Shown: piece by piece, positions 1-7,934 of the stretch | Position numbering within the stretch: the stretch's first letter is position 1 | Layout of the letters: each line of letters begins with the position of its first letter | From: Rhodobacterales bacterium | GTDB lineage: Bacteria; Pseudomonadota; Alphaproteobacteria; Rhodobacterales; Rhodobacteraceae | Assembly (NCBI GenBank): GCA_017303485.1 | Contig: JAFLCY010000036.1 | Span: 1 to 32,766 of the forward strand | DNA: 32,766 nt | Direction of reading: 5' to 3' | The notes under the pieces: generated by a model | The model's database searches: none | The model's input: the letters and a program-made list of their open reading frames with translations, nothing else | What the model was told of the DNA's origin: nothing | Position numbers and translations under genes: made by a program

Positions 1-51
1 AACCTTGAAGAACACCGCTTCCCCGAACCGTGGACGGTCCTCGCCCCCTGA
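1..51 (+). CDS. C-terminal end of an upstream gene (5' part outside window)
   Basis: An open frame runs in from the left edge and stops at TGA 49-51. It encodes the 16 residues NLEEHRFPEPWTVLAP. The composition looks like a real protein tail and the frame is open to the window edge, but 16 residues are too few to name a family. The next gene is a purine permease on the same strand, so a purine or ureide catabolic enzyme would fit the context; that is only a guess. Extending the sequence leftwards would settle it. Confidence 0.4.
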   Translation, partial: NLEEHRFPEPWTVLAP

Positions 52-59
52 CCGGGGGC
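43..59 (+). terminator. Short GC hairpin over the upstream stop codon
   Basis: GCCCCC (43-48) and GGGGGC (54-59) are perfect arms around a 5-nt loop, and the stop codon at 49-51 lies in the loop. No T-run follows, so it is at best a weak or Rho-assisted terminator or an mRNA 3' stabiliser. Confidence 0.25.
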
Positions 60-134
60 CCTAACCGGAGCGCGCGCCGGGGCAGCGTGCAGACGGCGCG
101 AACACAAACAGCCCCAAGGGAAAAGGAAACCACC

Positions 135-1616
135 ATGACCACGCATCCCGTGGACGAAATCCTTGCGCCACCAAAGCTTTTCACCCTCGGCCTTCAGCAC
201 GTCCTGGTCATGTATGCCGGCGCCGTCGCCGTGCCCCTGATCATCGGTCGCGCGCTGAAACTGGAGCCCGCCGACGTCGCCTTCCTGATCTCGGCCGATC
301 TCTTCGTCTGCGGCGTGGCGACGCTGATCCAGTCGCTTGGCGCGACGCAATGGTTCGGCATCCGCCTGCCGGTGATGATGGGCGTGACCTTCGCCGCCGT
401 CGGCCCGATGGTCGCGATGGCCAACGCCAACCCCGGGCCGGAGGGCGCCCGCGCGATCTTCGGTGCGATCATCGCTGCCGGGATCATCTCGATCCTGATC
501 GCGCCGCTCGTCTCCCGGATGCTCCGCTTCTTCCCGCCCGTCGTCACCGGCACGATCATCCTGGTCATCGGCGTCAGCCTGATGCGCATCGGCATCAACT
601 GGATCTTCGGCAACCCGGTCGGCCCCACCGCCCCGCAGATCATCGACCCCGCCCATGCCGACTGGCTGAAGGCGGTGACCGAGGGTGCGGCGGGCGGCAC
701 GATCACCGGCCTGCCCGCGATGCCCGAGAAGTTCGCCGCCGCCGCGACGATGAACAACCCGGCCTATGCACCCTCGGGCAACATCATCATCTCGGCGGTC
801 GTGCTGGTCGCGATCCTCCTGATCGCCCGGTTCGCCAAGGGCTTCATCGCCAATATCTCGGTGCTTCTCGGCATCATCATCGGCGCGGTCATCGCCACAG
901 CGCTTGGCAAGATGACCTTCGCCAAGGTGGCCGACGCCGCCTGGTTCGACATCATCACGCCCTTCCATTTCGGCATGCCCACCTTCGACCTCGTCATGAT
1001 CGTGACCATGACCCTGGTGATGATCGTGGTGATGATCGAATCCACCGGCATGTTCCTTGCGCTCGGCGACATGACCGGCAAGCGCATCACCCAGCCCATG
1101 CTTTCGGCAGGCCTGCGCACCGATGGCGTCGGCACCCTGATCGGCGGCATCTTCAACACCTTCCCCTATACCTCGTTCAGCCAGAACGTCGGCCTTGTTG
1201 GCGTCACCGGCATCAAGAGCCGCTACGTCTGCGTCGCCGGAGGGATCATCCTGATCGTCCTCGGCCTGGTGCCGAAGATGGGCGCGCTGGTGGAAAGTGT
1301 CCCCACCATGGTGCTGGGCGGTGCGGGGCTGGTGATGTTCGGCATGGTTGCCGCCACGGGGATCCGCATCCTGTCGGGCGTCGACTTCGGCAAGAACCGC
1401 AACAACCTCTTCGTCGTCGCGGTCTCGCTTGGCATGGGGATGATCCCGCTCGTTGCGCCGAACTTCAAGCAGTGGATGCCGCACGGGATCCACCCGTTGA
1501 TCGAAAGCGGCATCCTCCTGGCCTCGATCACCGCCGTGATCCTCAACGCCTTCTTCAACGGGGCCGAGGACGCGACCGAGGAAATCAAGGCCGCCGCCTC
1601 AAAGGCCGACCACTGA
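135..1616 (+). CDS. NCS2-family purine (xanthine/urate-type) permease
   Basis: Encodes a 493-residue inner-membrane nucleobase:proton symporter of the NCS2/NAT family, the usual length for XanQ, PbuX and UacT relatives. The first membrane segment holds the family QH motif (LQHVLVMYAG, Q21-H22). A later segment has VVMIESTGMFLALG with the conserved Glu. The NAT signature reads QNVGLVGVTG. Gln at its first position is typical of xanthine/urate carriers, whereas uracil carriers have Glu, so I favour a purine substrate over uracil. The start is ATG 135, preceded by an AAGGAAA ribosome site; the frame is open further upstream to 30, but that part is low-complexity and lacks a ribosome site. Which purine it carries cannot be read from sequence. 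Confidence 0.88.
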   Translation: MTTHPVDEILAPPKLFTLGLQHVLVMYAGAVAVPLIIGRALKLEPADVAFLISADLFVCGVATLIQSLGATQWFGIRLPVMMGVTFAAVGPMVAMANANPGPEGARAIFGAIIAAGIISILIAPLVSRMLRFFPPVVTGTIILVIGVSLMRIGINWIFGNPVGPTAPQIIDPAHADWLKAVTEGAAGGTITGLPAMPEKFAAAATMNNPAYAPSGNIIISAVVLVAILLIARFAKGFIANISVLLGIIIGAVIATALGKMTFAKVADAAWFDIITPFHFGMPTFDLVMIVTMTLVMIVVMIESTGMFLALGDMTGKRITQPMLSAGLRTDGVGTLIGGIFNTFPYTSFSQNVGLVGVTGIKSRYVCVAGGIILIVLGLVPKMGALVESVPTMVLGGAGLVMFGMVAATGIRILSGVDFGKNRNNLFVVAVSLGMGMIPLVAPNFKQWMPHGIHPLIESGILLASITAVILNAFFNGAEDATEEIKAAASKADH

Positions 1617-1620
1617 GACC

Positions 1621-1669
1621 AAAGGGCCAGGCGTCAGACCCCGGCCCTTTCCCCCTGACAGGGACGCCT
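1621..1669 (+). terminator. Hairpin region downstream of the purine permease
   Basis: AAAGGGCC (1621-1628) pairs perfectly with GGCCCTTT (1643-1650), starting 4 nt after the permease stop, and C-rich sequence follows. A second pairing, AGGCGTC (1629-1635) with GACGCCT (1663-1669), uses the loop of the first hairpin. The two can form a pseudoknot or compete. The first hairpin looks like a terminator but lacks a clear T-run. Confidence 0.4.
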
Positions 1670-1716
1670 CTCCCCGCTAGTCTCGAACCCGACCCGGGCA
1701 GAAGGCACCTGAAGGC

Positions 1717-2493
1717 ATGAGCGCGACAACCCTACGTAGCCGCACCCGCGCGCTTTACGAGCGCCCGGGCACCGCCGCAGACCGCTTCCGCTATGCGCTT
1801 CTCGGCTTCGATGTCCTGACCGTCGCCTGGCTTGTCGCGTCATCGTTTCTGGAACGCGGGCAGCACCACACCCGAATCGACCTTGCCATCGGCCTGGTCT
1901 TTCTGGCCGACTTTCTCGCCCGGCTCTGGATTTCCCGCAGACCCCTGAAAGACCTGCTCAGCTTCTGGAGCGCCGCCGATATCCTGGTGATCGTCTCGCT
2001 CCTGTTCCCGATCTGGGGCGAGGGTCTGGCCTTCCTGCGCGTCCTGCGCCTGTTTCGTGTGTTCCACTCCCCCCAGACGCTTCGGCAACTGCGCGAGGAT
2101 GTTCCCGGCTTCCGCCAGAACGAGATGGCCCTGCGTGCCGGCCTCAACCTGCTGATCTTCATCTTTGCGATGACGGCGCTGGTCTACCAGACCCAGGCCA
2201 GCGTCAACAAAGGCATCACCAACTATGTCGATGCGCTCTACTTCACCGTGACAACGCTTTCGACAACCGGCTTCGGCGACATCACCCTTGTCGGCACCAC
2301 CGGCAAGCTTCTGTCGGTGGCGATCATGATTTTCGGCATCAGCCTGTTCCTGCGGCTGGTGCAGGTCATGCTGCGGCCACCCAAGGCGATCTATTCCTGT
2401 CCCACCTGTGGGTTGCGGCGCCACGACCATGACTCGGTCCACTGCAAGGCTTGCGGAACCGTGCTGAACATCCCCGATGACGGGGTGGACTAA
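1717..2493 (+). CDS. Voltage-gated-type potassium channel with C-terminal zinc ribbon
   Basis: A 258-residue six-transmembrane cation channel. Predicted segments are S1 about 28-44, S2 55-73, S3 83-99, S4 104-118, S5 141-158, pore loop 169-190 and S6 197-219. S4 carries regularly spaced arginines (FLRVLRLFRVFHS), as in voltage sensors. The selectivity filter is TTGFGD (183-188), a known variant of TVGYGD. After S6 comes a short cytosolic tail with CPTC (228-231) and CKAC (243-246), a four-cysteine zinc ribbon. No RCK (TrkA-N) domain is present. The start is ATG 1717, with AGAAGG about 11 nt upstream. The stop overlaps by 4 bp the stop of the convergent EF-G-like gene. Ion choice and gating are inferred from family; the ribbon has no function I can assign. 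Confidence 0.85.
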   Translation: MSATTLRSRTRALYERPGTAADRFRYALLGFDVLTVAWLVASSFLERGQHHTRIDLAIGLVFLADFLARLWISRRPLKDLLSFWSAADILVIVSLLFPIWGEGLAFLRVLRLFRVFHSPQTLRQLREDVPGFRQNEMALRAGLNLLIFIFAMTALVYQTQASVNKGITNYVDALYFTVTTLSTTGFGDITLVGTTGKLLSVAIMIFGISLFLRLVQVMLRPPKAIYSCPTCGLRRHDHDSVHCKACGTVLNIPDDGVD

Positions 2494-4394
2494 GCCGCCT
2501 CGCCCGGGTCGTCCTTCGTGACCTCGTAATGGTCGAACGTGCTGGTGAACCAGGCCGTGCCCCGCGTCGAAGCCGCCAGCCCGACGAACAGCGCATCCTC
2601 CGACGCCGTCGGCAACAGCAGCTGAAACACGTCCCAGCCTGCCGCGCCCTCATGCGCCTCAAAGCCCAGGACCTGCCCCTTCAGCCCCGACACCAGCGGC
2701 ACCAGCGCCCCGGAGAACACCGAGGGCACATGGATTTCCACCTTCATCACCGGCTGCAACAGCACGGTCCCGACCTCGTCCAGCGCCTCGCGGATGGCGG
2801 ATTTGCCCGCGGTGCGGAAAGCATGGTCGGAACTGTCGACCGAATGCGACTTGCCGTCCTTCAGCTCGACCGAGACGTCGACGACCGGATGGCCCAGCGG
2901 CCCTTTCGCCAGCCCGTCCCGCGCGCCTTCCTCGACGGATGGGATGTAGTTGCGCGGCACCGTGCCGCCCTTCACCGTCTCGGTGAAGGCAAAGCCGGAC
3001 CCCCGCGCCTCGGGCCGGATCTCGATCACCACATCGGCGAACTGCCCCGCCCCGCCGGTCTGCTTGCGGTGCCGGTGGTGGATTTCGGTGCCGCGCTGGA
3101 TCGTCTCGCGCAGGGCGGTCGGCACCAGGCTTTCGCTGACCTTGACCCCGAAATCCCCGGCGATCTTGGCCAGCACCCGGCGCAGGTGCAAAGGCCCCTG
3201 CGTCGCCAGGATCGTCCGGCCGCTCGAATCGTCGACCGACAGGCCCAGCGCCGGGTCGATCTCGGCCAGCCGGGTCAGCGCCGCCAAGAGCCGGCTGTCG
3301 TCCTTGTCACTTTCCGGCGCGATGATCCGGCGATAGGTCGAGGGGTGGCTGGGCTCGCTCTCCGCCACCCGCTCGGCCGCATCTCGGCTGACCGCCTGCC
3401 CCGCCGCAAGATGTTCCGACTTCACCGCCAATCCGATCTGGCCGGGCTCCAGCTGCCCCAGCGAGGTCTTGGCATCAAGGTCGGTGATCGAGCCGACATC
3501 CGCGCCCCCGAGCCGCGCGCCGCCGCTCAGAGGGCCCTCCAGCGCGCGCAGCAGCACCACCTTGCCCAGATGCTTGAACTGATCCGCCAGCGCACCGACC
3601 GCGACCGCCCCGCCGTTGAACCGGCCCCGCGTGACCTCGACCCCCGGCGCGTCATGGCGCAGCGACTTCATCAGCCGGTTGATGCCATGCCCCTTGCTCG
3701 CCGATCCGATGAAGCACTCGATGACCGCATTCTCGCGCAGTGCCTTGGCCGCGATGGCATAGACCTCGCCTGCCAGCGGCTGGCGATCCTCGATCAGCTC
3801 CTCCATCAGGTGGTCGTCAAGGTCAGCATAGCTTTCCAAAAGCTCGGTGCGGGCTGCGGCCTCGCGGTCCTTCACGCTGTCGGGCATCTCGATCATCGCC
3901 GAAGGCTTGCCGTCCTGGAATTTCCAGGCCCGCTCCGACACCAGATCGACGAAGCCGGTGATCGTGCTGCCCTCGCGGATCGGCACCTCGCGCAGGACGA
4001 TGTGATGGCGGGAATAGGTTTGCAGGGCGCTGACGATCTCTGCGATCCTGTGCTGCGCACTGTCGATCCGGTTGATGAAGATGATCGCGGGCACCCCCAG
4101 TTCCTCGACCCGCCGGATGAAGGGTGCGGCAAGAACGGCGCTTTCGGCATCGGCGGGGACGCAGATCACCGCGATATCCGATGCCGCCAGCGCCGCCCCG
4201 ACCGAGGCGAGGTTCTCGGCCCCGCCCACCACGTCGACGGCGGCCCAGTCCTCGCCCATGAAGTTGAAGGCATTGATGCTGGCGACACCGGGCACGGTCA
4301 GCGACTTGCCGCGCTTGTCGTCCAGACCGGCAAGCGCCTGGACGACGGTCGTCTTTCCGGCGCCGGATGGCCCAAGGATGGTGAATACCCGCAT
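2490..4394 (-). CDS. Elongation factor G-like protein with degenerate G domain
   Basis: A 634-residue paralogue of translation factor EF-G, shorter than the usual 690-700. The N-terminal G domain keeps a P-loop, GPSGAGKT (8-15), and a G4 motif NRID (108-111, normally NKxD). G3 reads DVVGG (54-58) instead of DTPGH, so the catalytic His after PG is missing, and the switch I stretch between G1 and G3 is greatly shortened. The later part matches EF-G domains II-V, including HRHRKQTGGAGQFADVVIEI and the GFEAHEG segment near the end. Such EF-G-like proteins are widespread in alphaproteobacteria and usually annotated only as such. The start is ATG 4392-4394; upstream lie about 200 bp before the gap gene. 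It could be a ribosome-associated factor with slow or no GTP turnover; no function is established from sequence. Confidence 0.85.
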   Translation of the reverse strand: MRVFTILGPSGAGKTTVVQALAGLDDKRGKSLTVPGVASINAFNFMGEDWAAVDVVGGAENLASVGAALAASDIAVICVPADAESAVLAAPFIRRVEELGVPAIIFINRIDSAQHRIAEIVSALQTYSRHHIVLREVPIREGSTITGFVDLVSERAWKFQDGKPSAMIEMPDSVKDREAAARTELLESYADLDDHLMEELIEDRQPLAGEVYAIAAKALRENAVIECFIGSASKGHGINRLMKSLRHDAPGVEVTRGRFNGGAVAVGALADQFKHLGKVVLLRALEGPLSGGARLGGADVGSITDLDAKTSLGQLEPGQIGLAVKSEHLAAGQAVSRDAAERVAESEPSHPSTYRRIIAPESDKDDSRLLAALTRLAEIDPALGLSVDDSSGRTILATQGPLHLRRVLAKIAGDFGVKVSESLVPTALRETIQRGTEIHHRHRKQTGGAGQFADVVIEIRPEARGSGFAFTETVKGGTVPRNYIPSVEEGARDGLAKGPLGHPVVDVSVELKDGKSHSVDSSDHAFRTAGKSAIREALDEVGTVLLQPVMKVEIHVPSVFSGALVPLVSGLKGQVLGFEAHEGAAGWDVFQLLLPTASEDALFVGLAASTRGTAWFTSTFDHYEVTKDDPGEAA

Positions 4395-4598
4395 GTCCTG
4401 TCCCCTTCACGTTGCGCTTTTCCGGCGTCGTGCGAAGCAGTTCGCCGATTGCTGCAAGCATGGCCCGGCGCAAGCCCTCGCGTCAAATGCGGAACAGTGT
4501 CGCGGTGCTGACCGTGTCCACGGGATTTGCACTATGGCGGGGGTCAGACCCCGGGCAGGACCGGCATTTCAGCGCCAGACTGACCGCCCCGGACAGTC

Positions 4599-5573
4599 TC
4601 ACCCCATCCGCAGCGCCATATCCAGCATCCGGTTGGAGAACCCCCATTCATTGTCGTACCAGCCGAAGACCCGCAGCATGCCCCCGTCCGTCACCTTCGT
4701 TTCCGGGCAGGCCATCACCACCGATTCCGGCCGCGCCCGAAGGTCGGTCGAGACCAGAGGCCGGTCCGTCGCCCCGATCACCCCCCCGGCCGCGCGGAAG
4801 GCCGCGTTGACCTCCTCGACCGAAGGCCGCCGCTCGGTCATCACATGAAAGTCGACGCAGGAGACCGAGGCCACCGGCACCCGCACCGCCTGCGCCACGA
4901 TCCGCCCCGCCACCTCGGGCAGCACCCCGTCCAGCAGCCGCGCCGCCGAGGTCGTGGTCGGCACCATCGACAAGGCCGCCGCCCGGCTGCGCGGGTAGTC
5001 GGCGGCAGGTGCATCTACAGTCGGCTGGCTGCCGGTGTAGCAGTGAACCGTGGTCATCGACCCGGTCACGATGCCCCAATTTTCATGGATCAGCTTCGCC
5101 AGCGGCGCCAGCGCGTTCGTGGTGCAGGAGGCGTTCGAGACGACCCGCTGGCCGTTCATCACCCCGTCATTCGCCCCCAGAACCACCGTCACTTCCGCCG
5201 CCCCGGAGGGACCGGAGACCAGCACCCGCCCCGCCCCGGCGCGAAGGCCCCGCTCCGCCACCTCGCGCGCCTCGGCCCGACCGGTGCATTCCAGCACCAG
5301 ATCGACGCCCTGCAAATCCAGCGTCGAAAGATCACCCGTTCGATGCAAGGGCACCCGCCGCCCGCTGACCACCAGCGCCCCGCCGTCCAGCACCACCCCA
5401 CCCCGCCAGGGGCCGAAGACGCTGTCATACTCGAAAAGATAGGCGCACATCTCGGGCGCAGCGATGTCGTTGATCCCGGCGATCTCCAGCCCCGGCCAGC
5501 TTTCCGGCGCCTGCAGATAGGCCCGCAGCACCGACCGCCCAATCCGTCCGAACCCGTTGATGAAGACCCGCAT
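4599..5573 (-). CDS. gap: Type I glyceraldehyde-3-phosphate dehydrogenase (or erythrose-4-phosphate dehydrogenase)
   Basis: Encodes 324 residues of the GAPDH family, which oxidises glyceraldehyde 3-phosphate with NAD(P) and phosphate. Visible marks are the Rossmann motif INGFGRIGR (4-13), NDI (35-37) at the cofactor-discriminating position, which favours NAD, the catalytic Cys150 in SNASCTTN and the activating His177 in MTTVHCYT. The C-terminal YDNEWGFSNRMLD is conserved. The CNEWGF/DNEWGF region and the short length are shared with erythrose-4-phosphate dehydrogenase (Epd), so that activity cannot be excluded. I chose ATG 5571-5573 because the protein then begins directly with the Rossmann strand; an upstream in-frame start at 5612 would add 13 residues without homology. 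It is separated from bhcD by a palindromic repeat and is probably its own unit. Confidence 0.85.
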   Translation of the reverse strand: MRVFINGFGRIGRSVLRAYLQAPESWPGLEIAGINDIAAPEMCAYLFEYDSVFGPWRGGVVLDGGALVVSGRRVPLHRTGDLSTLDLQGVDLVLECTGRAEAREVAERGLRAGAGRVLVSGPSGAAEVTVVLGANDGVMNGQRVVSNASCTTNALAPLAKLIHENWGIVTGSMTTVHCYTGSQPTVDAPAADYPRSRAAALSMVPTTTSAARLLDGVLPEVAGRIVAQAVRVPVASVSCVDFHVMTERRPSVEEVNAAFRAAGGVIGATDRPLVSTDLRARPESVVMACPETKVTDGGMLRVFGWYDNEWGFSNRMLDMALRMG

Positions 5574-5666
5574 CGCCCGCTCTCCCTGCGCCGGATATTG
5601 CAGTCTCACCACGGGTTTGCGGTCACTTCAACAGGCGTTTGATCAAAACTTGTGCCCATCACAATC

Positions 5667-5730
5667 GGGAACAGCCAAGTTTCTTGAGCAAGAAACTTGT
5701 CAAATTCCTTGCTCAAGGAATTTGGTTCCC
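5667..5730 (-). repeat. Double palindrome after bhcD (copy 1)
   Basis: Two near-perfect palindromes lie in tandem: 5677-5698 (arms AAGTTTCTTG/CAAGAAACTT) and 5701-5724 (arms CAAATTCCTTG/CAAGGAATTTG), each with a 2-nt AG or CT centre. Outer arms GGGAAC (5667-5672) and GTTCCC (5725-5730) enclose both. The element starts immediately after the bhcD stop at 5731 in the direction of transcription. A second copy lies after bhcA. It could end the bhc transcript or protect its 3' end. Confidence 0.75.
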
Positions 5731-6690
5731 TCAGACCCCGACCTCGATCCCCAGACCCCGCTCGCGAGCCCGCTGCACCGCGACTGCCGCGACGGCAAGG
5801 TCCTGCAACCCCACCCCGGTGCCGTCGAACAGCGTGATCTCTTCCGCCGACCGCCGCCCCGGATGGGCACTGGTCAGCACCTCCCCCAGCGGCACGATGG
5901 CACTGGCGTCCAAAAGCCCCTGCCCCACCGCATGCTGCGCTTCGCCGATCGTCACGCTTTGCGCCACCTCGTCGGTGAAGACCGAGGCTCCTGCGACCAG
6001 CGCGGGCTCCACCTCCTGCTTGCCGACTGTATCCGTCCCCATGCAGGACAGATGCGTGCCGGGCGAGACATGTTCCGCCAGAAGGCTCGCGGCCGGCGAG
6101 GAGGTGATCGTCACGATCACATCCGCCTCGCGCAACCGGGGCAGGTCGACCGCCTCGAACGGCAGGCCGAGTTCGGCGGCAACCGCCCCAAGCCTCGGCA
6201 GCATGTCGGGATGCAGGTTCCAGGCGATGACCCGTTCGAACCGCCGCACCCGTGCTGCGGCGCGCAGCTGGAAGCCCGCCTGATGTCCCGCTCCGACGAT
6301 GCCCAGCACATGCGCCTCTGGCCGTGCCAGCCGGTCGATGGCGATGGCCGAAGCCGCCGCCGTGCGCAAAGCGGTCAAAAGGTTGCCGCCCACCATGGCT
6401 TCCGGTCGCCCGGTATCGGGGTCGAACAGGAAGACCGAGGACTGGTGGTTGATCAGCCCCTTCGCGGCGTTGCCGGGAAAGTAACCGCCCGCCTTCACGC
6501 CCAGTTGGCCGCCCGCCCGGTCCAGCCCGGACTTGAACCCATACTGCCGCCCCTCCCCCAGCGCCTCGCGCACGACGGGGAAATTGTAGGCCTCGCCGCG
6601 CGCCATGGCGGCAAAGCAGGCCTCGACAGCGCGGAAGGCGTCTTCCGGTGTGACGAGTGAGGCGATCAGAGCCTCGGGGACGATCAGCAT
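5731..6690 (-). CDS. bhcD: Iminosuccinate reductase BhcD (ornithine cyclodeaminase family)
   Basis: A 319-residue member of the ornithine cyclodeaminase/mu-crystallin family. In the beta-hydroxyaspartate cycle BhcD reduces iminosuccinate to L-aspartate with NAD(P)H, closing the cycle. Seen here: the family N-terminal substrate domain with Lys67 (GVKAGGYFPGN), a Rossmann motif GIVGAG (130-135) and the TDTVGKQE segment typical of the family. The specific role is assigned from position: it is the last gene of a bhcA-bhcB-bhcC-bhcD set in the order described for Paracoccus denitrificans. The start ATG 6688-6690 follows a GGGAG site; the ATG 13 codons upstream lies in the palindromic spacer. Without context it would be called ornithine cyclodeaminase. 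Confidence 0.9.
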   Translation of the reverse strand: MLIVPEALIASLVTPEDAFRAVEACFAAMARGEAYNFPVVREALGEGRQYGFKSGLDRAGGQLGVKAGGYFPGNAAKGLINHQSSVFLFDPDTGRPEAMVGGNLLTALRTAAASAIAIDRLARPEAHVLGIVGAGHQAGFQLRAAARVRRFERVIAWNLHPDMLPRLGAVAAELGLPFEAVDLPRLREADVIVTITSSPAASLLAEHVSPGTHLSCMGTDTVGKQEVEPALVAGASVFTDEVAQSVTIGEAQHAVGQGLLDASAIVPLGEVLTSAHPGRRSAEEITLFDGTGVGLQDLAVAAVAVQRARERGLGIEVGV

Positions 6691-6707
6691 CGGAAGACTC
6701 CCGGCAG

Positions 6708-6763
6708 GTAGGGTGGGCAATCTGCCCATGTTGCGCGAAGCGTGGGCAAATTGCCCACCCTAC
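6708..6763 (-). repeat. REP-like long palindrome between bhcC and bhcD
   Basis: Arms of 21 bp (6708-6728 and 6743-6763, GTAGGGTGGGCAAT...) with one mismatch that still allows a G-U pair, around a 14-nt loop. It starts 4 nt after the bhcC stop. A related palindrome, sharing the GGGCAATCTGCCC core, abuts the caiD stop at 16441-16487. It is likely a REP-type dispersed repeat that forms a stable intercistronic hairpin. Confidence 0.75.
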
Positions 6764-6767
6764 GATT

Positions 6768-7931
6768 TCAGTACGCCTTGCCCCGCGCGGAGACCGGCCA
6801 GACCACCTCGACCTTGCCGTTCCGCACGCCGACATACCAGTCATGCACGTTGCAGGTCGGGTCGCAGTGGCCGGGAACCAGACGCAGCTTCTCATTGATC
6901 TTCAGCGCGCTCTGCGGGTCTTCGACCACGCCATGCTCGTCGCTGCACTTGATGTATTTCACATCCGTCCGGCCAAAGATCACCGGCAGGCCGGAGTCCA
7001 CCGACTGCGCCTTCAGGCCCGCATCGACGATGGCCTTGTCGGGCTTGGCGTGGCTCATCACCGAGGTCAGGATGAAGAGCGCATTCTCCCATTCGCCCTG
7101 GTCGATCCGCTTGCCCTGTTCGTCAAGGATGCGGCCATAATCGGCATCCATGAAGGCATAACTGCCGCACTGAAGCTCATTGTAGACGCCCGAGCCGGTT
7201 TCGAAATAATAGCTGCCGGTGCCGCCGCCCGAGACCAGATCCGCGGTGATCCCCACCGATTTCAGCGCCTGTACCGCGTCCTTGACCTGGGTAATGGCGG
7301 CGTCCAGCTTTTCCTTGCGCGCCTCGTAGCTGTCCAGGTGCTGCATGGCACCCTGGTAAGCCTGGATGCCCTTGAAAGTCAGACCGGGTGCCGCCTCGAC
7401 CGCGCGGGCGATGGCCACCACGTCCTGCGAGGTCTTCACCCCGCAGCGCCCCGCGCCGCAGTCGATCTCGACGAAGACGCCCAGTTCGGTGCCATGCCTG
7501 ACCGCCGCCTTCGAGAGGTCGGCCACGTTGTCCAGATCATCCACGCAGACGATGATCGAGGAGCCGAGCTTCGGCAACCGGGCCAGCCGGTCGATCTTGG
7601 CCGCGTCGCGGACCTGGTTCGACACCAGCACGTCCCTGATGCCGCCGCGCACGAAGACTTCCGCCTCAGAGACCTTCTGGCAGCAGACGCCCACCGCGCC
7701 GCCCAGGCTTTCCTGCAGTTTCTGCACGTCGACCGACTTGTGCATCTTGCCGTGGCTGCGGTGGCGCATGCCATGCGCGCGGGCATAGTCGCCCATCTTC
7801 TTCACGTTGCGCTCCAGCGCGTCGAGATCAAGGATCAGGCAGGGGGTCTGGATGTCCTTTTCAGCCATCCCCGGCTTGGCGGGAATGTCAAAGCCCACGT
7901 CATAGGTATCGAAATTCACGGGTGCGTTCAT
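6768..7931 (-). CDS. bhcC: beta-Hydroxyaspartate aldolase BhcC
   Basis: A 387-residue PLP enzyme of the D-threonine aldolase-like fold type III family. BhcC condenses glyoxylate and glycine to (2R,3S)-beta-hydroxyaspartate. The N-terminal barrel holds TPCLILDLDALERN and the PLP-lysine motif RSHGKMHK (58-65, probable Schiff-base Lys62). GGGTGSYY is the phosphate-binding loop. The C-terminus has GHCDPTCNVHDWYV, with the His/Cys-Asp pair that binds the divalent metal in this family. The ATG at 7929-7931 lies only 3 nt after the bhcB stop, so translation is probably coupled. Alone it would be annotated as a D-threonine aldolase or DSD1 protein; the complete bhc context makes the specific call strong. 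Confidence 0.92.
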   Translation of the reverse strand: MNAPVNFDTYDVGFDIPAKPGMAEKDIQTPCLILDLDALERNVKKMGDYARAHGMRHRSHGKMHKSVDVQKLQESLGGAVGVCCQKVSEAEVFVRGGIRDVLVSNQVRDAAKIDRLARLPKLGSSIIVCVDDLDNVADLSKAAVRHGTELGVFVEIDCGAGRCGVKTSQDVVAIARAVEAAPGLTFKGIQAYQGAMQHLDSYEARKEKLDAAITQVKDAVQALKSVGITADLVSGGGTGSYYFETGSGVYNELQCGSYAFMDADYGRILDEQGKRIDQGEWENALFILTSVMSHAKPDKAIVDAGLKAQSVDSGLPVIFGRTDVKYIKCSDEHGVVEDPQSALKINEKLRLVPGHCDPTCNVHDWYVGVRNGKVEVVWPVSARGKAY

Positions 7932-7934
7932 GGC

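Noticed and set aside
2529-4511. Long + frame antisense to the EF-G-like gene
   Set aside because: No recognisable domain, low-complexity composition, and the minus strand encodes a clear EF-G-like protein.
4540-4552. GGGGTC-A-GACCCC palindrome upstream of the EF-G-like gene
   Set aside because: Too short and GC-rich to call an operator; a similar string appears by chance near 1633.
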